This document shows, one piece after another, positions 10,701 through 22,600 of a stretch of 64,000 nucleotides of DNA (its first letter is position 1; every line of letters starts with the position of its first letter). The DNA is from Macrostomum hystrix (lineage: Eukaryota; Platyhelminthes; Macrostomidae). The notes under the pieces are model-generated. The model had not been told where the DNA came from. It saw only the letters and a program-made list of their open reading frames with translations, and did not search any database. Made by a program: the position numbers and the translations under genes. The DNA lies in NCBI GenBank assembly GCA_950097015.1, contig CATNEN010000039.1:1860001-1924000 (forward strand), given 5' to 3'.

Positions 10701-13700
10701 AAATACTGGCTTAAGCCGGGAATAAAGTGAGCAGTGTTTCATATCAATGACCATGCTCAATTCAGATTATGACAACGAACAAGTCCTATTTTTAGTGGGC
10801 CGCGATTTCATAAAGATTCGAGCATTTGCGGAGCAGGTATTTCACACAAAGGCTCGCAGCTGAGTTATTGAATTCGGCTAATTACTTTTTCTTGACTAGA
10901 CTAATCAGGTAGCAGAGCACGATTCGTTTCCTACTTCCTACACTTCTCCCTCCGCTTGCTGCTGCACCCGGCCACATCAGGTGGGACAGTCTTGTTTGCT
11001 TTTCTCATTTCCTAATGCAAAGCGCATCAATGGTACTGTGAGCTTCATGCTCCGGCTTGTTCTCAATCGAACAACATTTTGTTATTTGTAGACTTCCTCT
11101 GCGCTGACGTAAATTAAATGGTAGCTTTAAGTCTCAGATTCCGTGCTCTGTCAATTTTTCCATATTCAAGATTTTTAGGAACAGTTGCACATTGATACAT
11201 TGGCGGGAAGCTAAAATTACCGCAGATATGTCTTTAGGATCAAATTGCAGCGCGAACGAATGCGCCATAATCCCGTTTTTTTATAAATTCCCCGCGCTTA
11301 AGATTTTCAGATTATCTTGTTACCAAGCCGAGCTTTTTTGGTTTTCAGAGAACAACGAGACCATTTAATCCTTCATAAAGCTCTAGCAGACATGTCCTGC
11401 TAAAAATAACATGTGCATGCGCTGTGTGTGGCGCTGCAGAGTGCCAGGCTGTGGAGAAAGTTTGCGTCAGTGCTGGCGGGAATGTGGGATAGATGTGGCA
11501 AACGGTACGCAGCCTGTCTCTCTTCCCCCGCTGCCGATCTGCGGTCTACAGATCAGAATGTAAAACAGTTTCTGGCTGGCTGCTCATGCTTTCCATTTTT
11601 TCTTAGAACCCAATTGTCAGGCCGTCTCGTTTTTTTCAAGCCTTTCTATATACTTTTCCGCCGGCTTCGCATGCGAGGGGCCTTCATCTGGAACCTTCCC
11701 CAGGGGAGCGCTTGGATACATGGATACATGGCTTTACCAGAAGGGAAAAGGGCATGTTCTTTCATCCTAGAGACGAGCTCAGCCCGTGTGCCTTGGCTTT
11801 CAAGCATAGCCAAAGCCACTTGCAGGCAGAATGAGCAGTCTCGGTCCTCAGCTGGGAACCGGTGACAACCGGGTGTTCATTATCAGCCACTGTTTCAATA
11901 GCGACCATTGCGCACTGCCTAAAAAATCAGATTTCCGACTCCGGAACGCTCCATTGACAGAAATGCTTCCTGGAATGCCCGCGTCTTGTTCAATACAATC
12001 TAGTTCATGCATCTCTCAGTCTAGCTGCTTTTGTCGTTTCGCTTCGTTTTCATACATAAAAAACATAAACTACATCAGATGAAGAAACACTAGCGAATGT
12101 GGCGCCGTTAGTGCATATGGATGCGACATTGGGTGGAGAATCCTGGATGAGCTGTTCATTATTCAACGATTTTCATGGTCCCAAAAAAAGATGAAATTTT
12201 AACACTTGGCATTAAAGTAAATCAAGGATGAAGCTGAATTCTGGGACATTTTTATTCCTAGGGACGCTTTGTATGATAAATTTTTACCTCACTGTTGGCA
12301 ATTGCTTTGCAGAGACCAATGAGATACTCTTAAACCCAATCTGCTTCTTGGTTTACTCCATCAACTTTTTTAACTGCACTGCTGGATTCTGTAGGATTAT
12401 CGACATTGTCCCCAGAGTCGCCTCTCATTGGTCCATCAGACGATTCCTACTCCCGTATTTCAGAATCGATTCTCGTCTTCACTTATGAGGCTCGGTGAAA
12501 CTTTGGTGACATTGAAGTCCAGTATTGAAACTGGTCTCGGTACAATACTTCTCGTCAAAGAGGAATTTCTAAGGCTATACAGAAACTTCCACAGAAATAA
12601 TTTCTTTATTTTTTTCAGCCAAGCAGTTGAGCCTTCTTGTGAAGTACTTGACTATTTTGTCCTGAAGTACAACTTGCCAAGAATTTATTCGAGATAGATT
12701 TTTATTTAGAATGAGTATTGGCTGTGTGGCGTCAGGTGTAGCATCCCTAGTTTCCTCCCCTTTTGCGCTGAGGCCGTGTAGGGTACTATAAGTACTAGAT
12801 GCGGGTCCTTGCTGGCCTGCGCGTGGCGCGAGGGCTCACAATTTCCCGGAGTCGGGGCGTCAGGACGCTCCCACACAGTCACGACGCGCGTCGGGACACA
12901 AGGGCGTAGGCTGCCTTCAGCGAGGCGTTGGGACGCGCAGGCTGGCTTAACTAATAGGCCTACAGTAATCCCCATCCAGAGTCGGCGTCATGACACACGG
13001 ATCCTTGCCCCTGCGGCCCTCGAGAGAAAGAAGGCGCACTTACTCTGATGGCAGACTGTCACTCTCGGACGGGCGGTGGTGACGGATTGGCTGACTCTTA
13101 TATTAGATCTTATGGTTACAATTCAGATAGTGCAGATAATAGAGAATCGTTGGTTTTGTGGCGAGCAGCGGCGCCAGCGCGGGGGGTCGGGCCCGGGGTC
13201 TGTGACACTCTGTGACACAGCGCACAGGCCGGCTCAAACCCCTCCAACCCCACCACCCCAAAGCCGCCTGCCCACGGCACGCCCTACCCCCCCCCCAACC
13301 AATCGCCTCGCGAGAGGACAAAGGGGGGTGGCAAAGGGGCGGTGGCCGCAGCCAATCAGATAAAGTGGGGGGAGAAGGTGCGACTAAGCGAGACGAAAAC
13401 AATAACAAGGGTGAGCTAAACGGGCAGGTGCACTGCACCGCAAAGGCAAGTACAACAACACACGAGTACGAGCGTGCAGCACAACACAGGTATCGGCAAA
13501 TAGGAATCCATACTGTCTAGGAAAATAGGAAAAATAAAAAAATTACACACAGCCCAGTTGGCACATCTGAAGGCTGCGTACAGCTGTTCAGTCCATGGAC
13601 TGGGGTGTGTGTCTCACCCCAGGTGATGCTGGCACAGCTGGGTAAATACGAGTAGAATTAACTGGGAATTAAGAATCTTGCTAAATGGAATTTTTGCCCA

Positions 13701-14193
13701 ATTCGCAGAGATTCAAACTCCTGACGTCTCATAAACCCGGCTAGATATTCAGTATCTGTAATCTACAATTCTTGGATTGCTCCTCATTCACCCGCCAGGT
13801 AATTCAATAGTCCACGACTCATGGAACATCCTGGAGCTGTTCGTGCGCCTCTTCGCTCTCGGCTCGGCCTGCGTCAATCCCTACCTGTATGGCTGGCTGA
13901 ACGAGGAGATCCGGGCCAGCCTGAAGGCCTGCCTGCCGCGCCAGTGCCGCGCCCTGCTTGGCAGCTCCGGTGCCGGTGGCGGTGACGCCCATGATGCCGA
14001 TGCTCATGACGCTGATGGAAAAATGAAAGCCGCAGTGTCCGAATTAAATTGCCGACCGATCGCCATAACGGAGGAGGCGGTGGCTGCCACGTGCGACAGC
14101 AACCTCAACGGCGATGACGGCTGCGTCGGCGGGGTGTCAACGACCGCTGCGCTCATTGTGCACAGCGAACCACGAAATGAAGAGGCGGCATGA
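7705..14193 (+). CDS. rhodopsin-family neuropeptide receptor, NPY/NPF type
   Basis: Four coding exons: 7705-7838, 7937-8525, 9001-9400 and 13799-14193. Phases 2, 0 and 1 all agree and the joined frame gives 505 residues. The N-terminus has N-glycosylation sequons (NLT, NLS, NFS). TM1 has the conserved Asn (about residue 116), TM2 LSLSD (Asp about 144), and TM3 starts at a conserved Cys (about 176) and ends VDRYRLICHP (DRY at about 200-202). ECL2 has the partner Cys (about 251). The third loop is basic (KRKRRTN). TM6 reads FFWSPWSVFNVVSEV and TM7 reads CVNPYLYGWLN, followed by an about 95-residue tail. NPYLYGWLN and the FNVV after TM6 point to the neuropeptide Y / neuropeptide F receptor group, acting at the plasma membrane through G proteins; the ligand is inferred. 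Intron 2 uses a weak donor (gttggt). Intron 3 is 4.4 kb and carries a hAT MITE, SINEs and a GC-rich block. Confidence 0.9.
9576..9750 (+). repeat. dispersed repeat, copy 1
   Basis: Clearly similar over its length to the reverse complement of 47114-47307: shared blocks include GCGAGGAGGCA, TTCTGCC, GCTCCTGAGC-like, CACAGGTGTGTACA and GAGGTTGGC. No coding content was recognised. Its right end is where the hAT MITE is inserted. A weaker third copy may lie near 30110-30180 (GACAATTCTGCCCATTTCGC). Confidence 0.65.
9753..10314. mobile_element. hAT-type MITE with an internal minisatellite
   Basis: The left end reads CAGTGGCGTAGCCAGG and the right end, reverse complemented, CAGGGGCGTAGCCAGA: inverted termini matching at 14 of the first 15 bases. 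The flanks are 8-bp near-duplicates (cctcaggg at 9745-9752, cttcaagg at 10315-10322; 6 of 8 match), the length expected for hAT transposition. There is no transposase, so it is non-autonomous. Most of the interior is one 19-bp tandem array. Confidence 0.75.
9797..10155. repeat. 19-bp minisatellite inside the MITE
   Basis: About 19 nearly identical copies of CACATGGGGGCGTCACCAC. All three plus frames are open, giving false proteins rich in His, Thr and Gly. Confidence 0.97.
10335..10455 (-). mobile_element. tRNA-derived SINE head (Ser/Leu-like)
   Basis: The minus strand shows an A-box-like GTGGCAGAGTGGTTGAG and a B-box-like GAGCTCGATTCC with tRNA spacing. There is no matching acceptor stem, so it is a SINE head, not a tRNA gene. 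Confidence 0.5.
10456..12719. other. intron 3 of the GPCR, no feature recognised
   Basis: About 2.2 kb of mixed-composition DNA inside the receptor intron. Scattered open frames have no coding bias or family similarity. Confidence 0.5.
12720..13460. other. GC-rich block in the GPCR intron
   Basis: CpG-rich sequence with several CCAAT motifs (for example aaccaatcg near 13298 and gccaatcagataaa near 13350) and C-rich runs. It may be an internal promoter or a decayed element; part resembles 1680-1865. No gene could be built here. Confidence 0.35.
13551..13735 (-). mobile_element. tRNA-derived SINE, partial
   Basis: Contains AAGGCTGCGTACAGCTGTTC followed by the palindrome AGTCCATGGACT (13590-13601), the CAGCTGGGTAAATACG body segment and a decayed B-box (minus strand GAGTTTGAATCTC). 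It ends 63 bp before the GPCR's last exon. Confidence 0.7.
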
Positions 14194-14748
14194 ATACCAT
14201 CCGAAGTTTTTCGCTTGACACGACTGCTAAATTCGAAATATTATCGGTTTCCGTTGATTAGCAACGTTTGTTATGAACGTGTAGAGTTTTTGTTAACTAA
14301 AGGATACATTTCTACCATTATACTGAACTATTGAATTAAGCAAGACACTTAAGTCCCATTGCTTTGGAAATTTGGGAATCTTCCATTGTGGGATGGCACT
14401 CCTCTTCACTTTTTATATTCAAATTCAAATCTTCAAATTAATCCATCATTTTATCATGATCGGTAAAGGCATCTCCCACCCCCTGTTGACAAACAATCAC
14501 CCCGAATGGCAAATTATCGCTCTAATTCAGAAAACGAATTCCTCAAATTCAGAAGATTATCTATCTAATGCAGGAAATTATCCCTCTAATTAAGAAAATG
14601 ATCCCTTAAATTCAGAAAATTATCTTTCAAACAATTTTTTTTCTTCCGCCATGTGAGTTTCCGTTTAGTTCAGTGGTCGGCAAACTTATTAGCTAGAGGG
14701 CTAAAGAGAAAACCTTAAAGACGACAGCGTGCCGCAATGACTGCAGAA
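14194..14748. other. 3' flank of the GPCR, nothing recognised
   Basis: AT-rich, with loose repeats of AAATTCAGAAAATTAT-like sequence. No clear AATAAA signal close to the stop codon. Confidence 0.45.
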
Positions 14749-15612
14749 ATATGAGACAGCGGAGAGATGAAACAGCGGAGAGATGAGACAGCGGAGAGAT
14801 GAGACAGCGGAGAGATGAAACAGCGGAGAGATGAGACAGCGGAGAGATGAAACAGCGGAGAGATGAGACAGCGGAGAGATGAAACAGCGGAGAGATGAGA
14901 CAGCGGAGAGATGAAACAGCGGAGAGATGAGACAGCGGAGAGATGAGACAGCGGAGAGATGAGACAGCGGAGAGATGAGACAGCGGAGAGATGAGACAGC
15001 GGAGAGATGAGACAGCGGAGAGATGAGACAGCGGAGAGATGAGACAGCGGAGAGATGAAACAGCGGAGAGATGAGACAGCGGAGAGATGAGACAGCGGAG
15101 AGATGAGACAGCGGAGAGATGAGACAGCGGAGAGATGAAACAGCGGAGAGATGAGACAGCGGAGAGATGAGACAGCGGAGAGATGAGACAGCGGAGAGAT
15201 GAGACAGCGGAGAGATGAAACAGCGGAGAGATGAGAAAGCGGAGAGATGAGACAGCGGAGAGATGAGACAACGGAGAGATGAGACAACGGAGAGATGAAA
15301 CAGCGGAGAGATGAGACAGCGGAGAGATGAGACAGCGGAGAGATGAGACAACGGAGAGATGAGAAAGCGGAGAGATGAGACAGCGGAGAGATGAGACAGC
15401 GGAGAGATGAGACAGCGGAGAGATGAGAAAGCGGAGAGATGAGACAGCGGAGAGATGAGACAGCGGAGAGATGAGACAGCGGAGAGATGAGACAGCGGAG
15501 AGATGAGACAACGGAGAGATGAGACAGCGGAGAGATAAGACAACGGAGAGATGAGACAGCGGAGAGATGAGACAACGGAGAGATGAGACAGCGGAGAGAT
15601 GAGACAGGCGAG
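14749..15612. repeat. 16-bp minisatellite, GAGATGAGACA family, locus 3
   Basis: About 54 copies of GAGATGAGACAGCGGA with scattered AAA/AGA and AACGG variants. All minus frames are open by chance for up to about 370 codons. Confidence 0.97.
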
Positions 15613-16825
15613 GGATAATTAAGACACGGGAGAGTTGAGACGGGAAAGACGAGTCCAATGAGAGATGAGACAGGGGAAAGATGAAATAGGATACTGTATG
15701 GGTGTCGGAAGGGGCAACGGGCCGGAATTGGGAGCTTCGAAGGCCGCATCTGGACCGCCGGCTGGAGTTTGCCGACCCCTGGTTAGTTAGACAGCTCCAG
15801 GTAGATAAGATCAATCTGTAGCAAAGCGAGTTGCTATGGACTTTGTCATGGACGTCTGTAAGCCTTTGTCCTGTCTCATATATATCAAACGAAATTTTGA
15901 AGCCTAAACTCGAATTGATGAACTAATGCTCCAATTCGTGCTCCATGTATTAGCTTAGATCTTATTTGCTTGAAAGGATCGATTTGACTCAACCATGGAG
16001 TTGAGTCCACTGTGTTTAATAGACTCAAAGAACAAAAAATTGCCCAAAGATTACACAAGCAGTCGCGAGTATGTATTCAGAAGCAAAATTCCAAGTAAAA
16101 ATATATGAAGACAGTGTTACTCCTGCAGCCCACTCCATCACAAACGGAGTCCGACATGCAGAGCTGTCCTCTTTCTCCTTTATTATTTTGACCTTGTACA
16201 TACTCACTTCAATTCTCAATAACTCCTTTCATAGTGACACGTTTATACAGAATGAGGAGATAAACAAGCTGCTTTACTTAGTCATATTCGGTGAATATTT
16301 AGTAGAAATACGAAAGGGCCTAGACAAAGTTTCAGGATTCTGCTAATTCCATACACTAGAAATCAACATACAGAAAACAATGCTAATGAGCTGCAACTGC
16401 CTCCCAAAGGATAGAGCGCAATTGTTTTTACAGGGTCGCCTAGTTGAATCCGTCCAAGAATGGAAAATACCTGGGCTTCGATTCGCTGTGGGGCTTCCTA
16501 GCCACAGAAACATAAACAGAAAGCATCTTTACAAGTATTCTTACCGACTTTTCGCTAAAATTTGTCCTGAGATGCATGTAATTCCTACAACGAGTTGTAA
16601 ATGAAGGGCAAATCTAGATTTTAAAATAACTCTTGAAATTTACCATTAAGTAAGTTGTTTCATTTAGCAATTGATGGCTAAAAATAACACTTATAATAGT
16701 TGCAGAATAGTATTCTTAGTTGCCTGTAGTGGTCATGAATATCACAGAATATTTTGCCCAGATACTGGTTTCTACCAACAACCCGCAAGTCTCTTTGATA
16801 AAAACAAGATCTATAAAGGTAATGC
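15613..16825. other. AT-rich intergenic, nothing recognised
   Basis: No gene or array recognised. Confidence 0.5.
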
Positions 16826-16990
16826 CCCGATTGGGCCAGGTGTGTCCAGCCAGCAGCAGAGCCGTAGCTTTTGCGAGGCGCATCTGAATTGTCTGGTCAC
16901 AGCTGTTCAGTCCATGGACTGGGGGATAGAGGTGCCGCTGCCACAGCAACTCTCGATTACCCCCAGCTAATGCTCATACCCATTTAACAA
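16826..16990 (-). mobile_element. tRNA-derived SINE, 3' part
   Basis: Carries the CACAGCTGTTC and AGTCCATGGACT (16909-16920) tail and the CCCAGCTAATGCTCATACCC body block in the same order as the other copies. The head is missing. Confidence 0.7.
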
Positions 16991-17839
16991 TAGAGAGAAT
17001 AGAGCCATAGTAGACGATTCCGTTTAACCAATGTAAGAGCGAATTTTCTATTTAACCACATTTCAACGACTACATTTAAGAACAGTATTTTGATCTTGCA
17101 TAGAAATTGCAAGAGCTTAATCTGCATATTTTACTTGTAATTTTTCTTGTACATTTGAATTTTCATTAATAATGGTTTGATGAGCAGGGTGATAAATGGA
17201 GATTTCGCGCTGTCTACTTTGGTTATCTGTGTGGTTACTGCACTGTGCGAACATGTTGTGATTTTACTAGCTCATGTGCACTGCACGCGACGGACCCCGA
17301 GGGCCCAAGATCAGCACGCTGGCTTGTAGCTGAGGTTGCTATCTGTAATGGATGGTCGTGCAATCTGAGGCCCTACCTGATTACAAAAGAGAGGCGCCGT
17401 TCCAAGGCCAGACTTGGTCAGGACCTGAAAATTATCGTACAAATAAGGTGTCTTCATAAAAAAGCAGACACGTGGAATTTGCATTTCATAAAATGTTCTA
17501 AACTTGCATAGAAAAATGTAAGATTTAAAATAATTTAAATAAAATAATTGTATATTTTATATTTATTTAAACAAGGTAAAATTACATTTGCTTTTTTTGT
17601 TAAAAGCACAATTTCCTTGACTTTCGAGGAAAATATATTACGCGCGGATTCATTAACACAAAAAGTTCAGTTTTAATTGTAACTATTTTTTTACCTAGCG
17701 TGAACACCACGTCCAAGTCAAGTTTGCTGGTGTGGTAAGTTAGTTTTTACTTTTGCTCACATGATATTGTATAAGGTTACGTATGTATGATTCCTAGAAA
17801 GTTGATACAAATACGCGAATAATTTTTCTTTGTTTGAAT
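16991..17839. other. AT-rich intergenic, nothing recognised
   Basis: No feature supported. Confidence 0.5.
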
Positions 17840-18025
17840 ATGTTGTAACATTTTGACTATCTGACTATGTCTGCCCACCCCAATTTATTATATATATGCG
17901 CACGTTTTTCCGAACTAAGAGGCAGCGGTCCGCGAGACGAGAGTTCACAAATATATGTTTTGTAAGCAATAAGTTCTTTCACTTAATTTCACTCGTGTTC
18001 TGTTTTAATATTTGGTAGTAAAAGC
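17840..18025 (+). mobile_element. possible solo LTR / LTR retroelement fragment
   Basis: Starts TGTTGTAACA and has a TATA-like ttatatatatgcg near 17887. About 120 bp later TGGTAGTAAAAGC follows, which partly resembles a primer-binding site complementary to initiator Met tRNA. No gag/pol frame follows and no second LTR was seen, so this is only a suggestion. Confidence 0.25.
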
Positions 18026-19658
18026 GAAAGCTGATTGGTTATCAGAGACTTAGAGTCAGTTATATCAGTAGAGCGATAGAGTAAATAATACATACGTTGT
18101 GTCTGAATGGTACCCTCCAATCCATTTGAGCTCTTTAAAGACTGGTTGTAACCAATAATATTAAAGAGTGATTCTATACAGTTTGAGAGTTAAAGTGTCT
18201 GACTGCTCGGTCACTCGTGATTTGCTCCCACAGTTATTGAATATACATATATAATAAAGTGTTATACTTCGCTATAATTAGGTAAATTTAAGTATAACGA
18301 AAGTTGATTATTAACTATAAGAATTTTTGCATTAATTTACAAAGAAGAGAGGAGCTTTACGACACTTGCACAATCATGATGATAGAGCTATTAAAATTTT
18401 TGTTCGATTTCTACAAAAAAACACATTTATATCATGTGTTTAGGCCCTACTGTCAATTTATCACCCTGACCTCGCAGTACTACACAAAAGTGCTACACAA
18501 AAGTTGCGCTTTCAATTATTATTTTATCTAATTATCTAATTTATCTCCCCTTTCTTTTTTATTTTACTGTCAATATAGGTGAAGAAAAAACATTGCCCTT
18601 AGCCTATTGAAGGTTAAAGCTATTAATAAATTAGGCTAAGACGCCTAATATGTCCAAACTAAGTAATTATACCAATATAAAATTTCAACATAATTTTGTG
18701 CTTCTTCTTGCCTTGTCTAGCTCAAGCTGCTGCAGTACTGTAGCGTATGCTTTATGCAAAATATGTTTAACATTTTCTGAATGTCTAAACTTGTCAGCTG
18801 TCACTGATAAAGTGTTAGGGGAATGGAGGGCATACTTGTTATCTAAATATGCTAAAATTAGCTTCTTAGGCAAATAAAGTGCAAAAACATTTGAAAAAAA
18901 TCACTTAAGTTAAACATTTTCTGAGGCCATAGTTTTCATCATTTTATGTTAAAAAGCAATAGGTTCCATTTTTCTATTTAACCTCTCTAATAAAAAGTTG
19001 AAATGAAATATAATTAATTGTATGCATCACTCTGACCTCATCAAGCTATTATTATAAGAATAAATTATAAGATGTTATAAAAACTAGAATTAGATTACTC
19101 AATAGGCTTACGACTAATAGCCAGCATTGGTAGCATTATAGCCTGGACAGCTGCTTTAGCCAATGAAATATACACCTCTGGTTTAGTTAAGGCACAGAAT
19201 AAGCGGATGTGGATCTATAAGCTCCAGTGCATTAGGGCTGAAAGTGCCCAGTCTCCACACTGACAAGCAGAAGTTGTGTTGGTCGCTATGTTAGTTTACT
19301 ATGCCGATTTGCAGGCCTTGGTAGCAGAGGTAGCAGCTGTGTTGGCATCATTACAATTTTTATTCCTTAGTGTTTAGGCAGTGGAATTAACTTTAAAAAA
19401 ACCCACCTTTAAAGTTTATAATAGGTTACGTTTCAGTTTATGTCGCCAAGGTTGCTTAATATTTTTAATCTAAATTTTAATACAATATTATTATTATTAT
19501 ATTAAATCTTTGATAGCTCATGCACATGGCAACTATATTATGACATCCCAGGAACTCCAGAAACTTTGAGAAAATGTTTGAAGTTATAATTGTGCTTGAT
19601 GGTTATGATTCCTAGTTTTTTAAGTGACTATATTTAGGCCGTCTCATGGCTTATTCCC
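18026..19658. other. AT-rich upstream region of KLHL18
   Basis: No coding sequence recognised. It should contain the KLHL18 promoter and any 5'UTR exon; a possible acceptor (gatttccag) lies at 19662-19670, within the first codons of the longest frame. Confidence 0.45.
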
Positions 19659-22600
19659 ATGATTTCCAGCTTGTCTGAACTCTCCTCTGAGATGTCGGGT
19701 CACGTGATGCAAAATTCGGAGCACCAGCTGTCACCACACAGGCAGCAGCAGCAGGCGCAACCCGTGGACTCCTTAGTTGTCATGCGGTCCTACTCCGGCT
19801 CCTCCAGTCTTAGCGTGGCGGCAGCCGACCTCGAGGACAGCGTCATGTTCCGCGACAAGCGCCTCTTCCTGGTGGCCTTCCCCAGCTTCGAACGAATCCG
19901 CCGGCAGGGCAAGCTGTGTGACGTCACCCTGCGAGTTGGGGCGTCAAAGTTCAGCGCGCACCGAGTTGTGCTGGCCGCCTCCATTCCATTCTTCTACGGC
20001 ATGTTCATGCACGACATGAAGGAGTGCGCCAAAGGCGAAGTTGAAATGCAAGGCATTGAGGCGCACGCACTGGAGTTGCTAATTAACTTTGCCTACACTG
20101 GCGAGGTGCAGATCACATGCGAGAATGTGCAGGTTTGACAAGTTCACTTTCACTTGCATGTTGAGCCCATAGATCATATACACCAATATGGGAGTCATTG
20201 ATTTCAATCTAGCTGATAAAATAAATTCTGCAACATAGAAAACTTTTCAGTAGTGCGCGCGCACACGAATGACAAAACTGATTTATCATTTTAGTCAGAA
20301 TTTAGCAAGACCATTTATTTTGATTAATTAACTAGGCTATCTAGATACTGACCGAATGATGCAGTCACTCATCGGGTAAACTGGTACACAGAATTAATCA
20401 CATAGTATATAGTGTAGTGACTTTACTTAATGCACCAAATTACCTTGATCTGTAGCTAATTGATTTACCTGTCGGCTGTCGGACAGTGGCTAAGCGTGTT
20501 TGCTCTCCACTCCCTCAGGAGCTATTCAGCGGAGCCAGCTACCTTCAGGTGCCGGAGGTGAAGAACGCTTGCGAGAATTTCATGCGCGCCCGCCTGTCAG
20601 TCAGCAATGTGGCCGATGTGTGCCGCTTTGCCCAGCAGTTCGACAGCCAGACTCTGGTGGCCGACTGTGAGGCCTTTATGGCTGAGCAATTCGGACTGTT
20701 CGCCGTTACCGACGAGTTCAAGGCGCTGTCCCGAGAGGAGCTCACCAGCCTGCTGGTCCGCGACGAGGTGCATGTCGGCAGCGAGGAGGAGGTTCGGCCT
20801 GCGGATGTTAATCCCTGATCATCCATCGGATGTTAATCCCTAATCATCCATCGGTTGTTAATCCCTAATCATCCATCGGGTGTTAATCCCTAATCATCCA
20901 TCGGTTGTTAATCCCTAATCATCCATCGGTTGTTAATCCCTAATCATCCATCGGGTGTTAATCCCTAATCATCCATCGGTTGTTAATACCTAATCATCCA
21001 TCGGTTGTTAATCCCTAATCATCCATCGGTTGTTAATCCCTAATCATCCATCGGGTGTTAATCCCTAATCATCCATCGGTTGTTTATCCCTAATCATCCA
21101 TCGGTTGTTAATCCCTAATCATCCATCGGGTGTTAATCCGTAATCATCCATCGGTTGTTAATCCCTAATCATCCATCGAATGTTAATCCTCAATGATCCA
21201 TCGGCTGTTAATCCTCAATGATCCATCGGCTGTTAATCCTCAATGATCCATCGGCTGTTAATCCTCAATGATCCATCGGCTGTTAATCCTCAATGATCCA
21301 TCGGCTGTTAATCCTCAATGATCCATCGGCTGTTAATCCTCAATGATCCATCGGCTGTTAATCCTCAATGATCCATCGGCTGTTAATCCTCAATGATCCA
21401 TCGGCTGTTAATCCTCAATGATCCATCGGCTGTTAATCCTCAATGATCCATCGGCTGTTAATCCTCAATGATCCATCGGCTGTTAATCCTCAATGATCCA
21501 TCGGCTGTTAATCCTCAATGATCCATCGGCTTTCAATCAATCGTGATCAGTCGAATTCATCAATCCATTAGCTAGAACATGCCTCTGTCGTCGATTGTTC
21601 TACCATGTCGCCCTCCTGTCCATCCAGGTGTACCAGGCCGGCCTTCGCTGGCTCTGCCATCGTCCACAGGAGCGCCAATCTGATGCTTTGGCCGTCCTTC
21701 GCTGCATCCGGCTGACTCAGCTGCCCACCAGCTTGCTGGCCGACATCAGCAAGGACCCGATGTTTCGCAACTCGCTGGAGTGCCGCGACCTGCTCGACGA
21801 CGCCAAGAATTATTTCCTGCTGCCTGAACGGCGCCAGGACCAGCTGAGCGCCATGCGCACCCAGCCCCGCGCCTGCCTGAGCTCTGGCGGCTGCATCTAC
21901 GCTGTCGGCGGCCTGACCTCCTCCGGTGACTCCATCTCCACTGTGGAATGCTACGATCCGGCCAAGAAGCAGTGGCGGGTGAGTCGACTGACTCGACTAA
22001 GACATACTCAGGTGTTGAGCACACACTCCACCAGCTCCTCGGGTTTAAGCAGGCACTCTCCCAGATCCTCAGGTTTGAGCACGTAATCTCCCAGATCCTC
22101 AGGTTTGAGCACGTAATCTCCCAGATCCACAGGTTTGAGCACGTAATCTCCCAGATCCACAGGTTTGAGCACGTAATCTCCCAGATCCTTAGGTTTGAGC
22201 ACGTAATCTCCCAGATCCTCAGGTTTGAGCACGTAATCTCCCAGATCCTCAGGTTTGAGCACGTAATCTCCCAGATCCTCAGGTTTGAGTACGTAATCTC
22301 CCAGATCCTCAGGTTTGAACAGAAAAAATTCATTTTTACCCCACTGTGCCTAGGTCGCCGAAAACATGACCACTCACCGTAGCCGCGTAGGCGTAGCCGT
22401 ACTTAACGGCCGCCTCTACGCCATCGGCGGCTACGACGGTCGTGACCGGCTGAATACCGTCGAACTGTTCGACCCGGCCGCTGGACAGTGGCGCCGCGTG
22501 GCCCCCATGAACTGCAAGCGCAGCGCCCTTGGCGCGGCCGCCCTAATCGGCAAATTGTACGTCTGCGGCGGCTACGACGGCGTCAGCTCGCTGCGCTCCT

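Noticed and set aside
12228-12488. 86-codon frame with a signal-peptide-like start
   Set aside because: AT-rich, inside the GPCR intron, no homologue recognised and base use unlike the real exons. Kept only as a remote small-secreted-peptide possibility.
14693-15814. Minus-strand open frames of 280-373 codons (Ser/Leu-rich)
   Set aside because: Translation of the 16-bp array in three frames; the peptide period of 16 equals the unit length.
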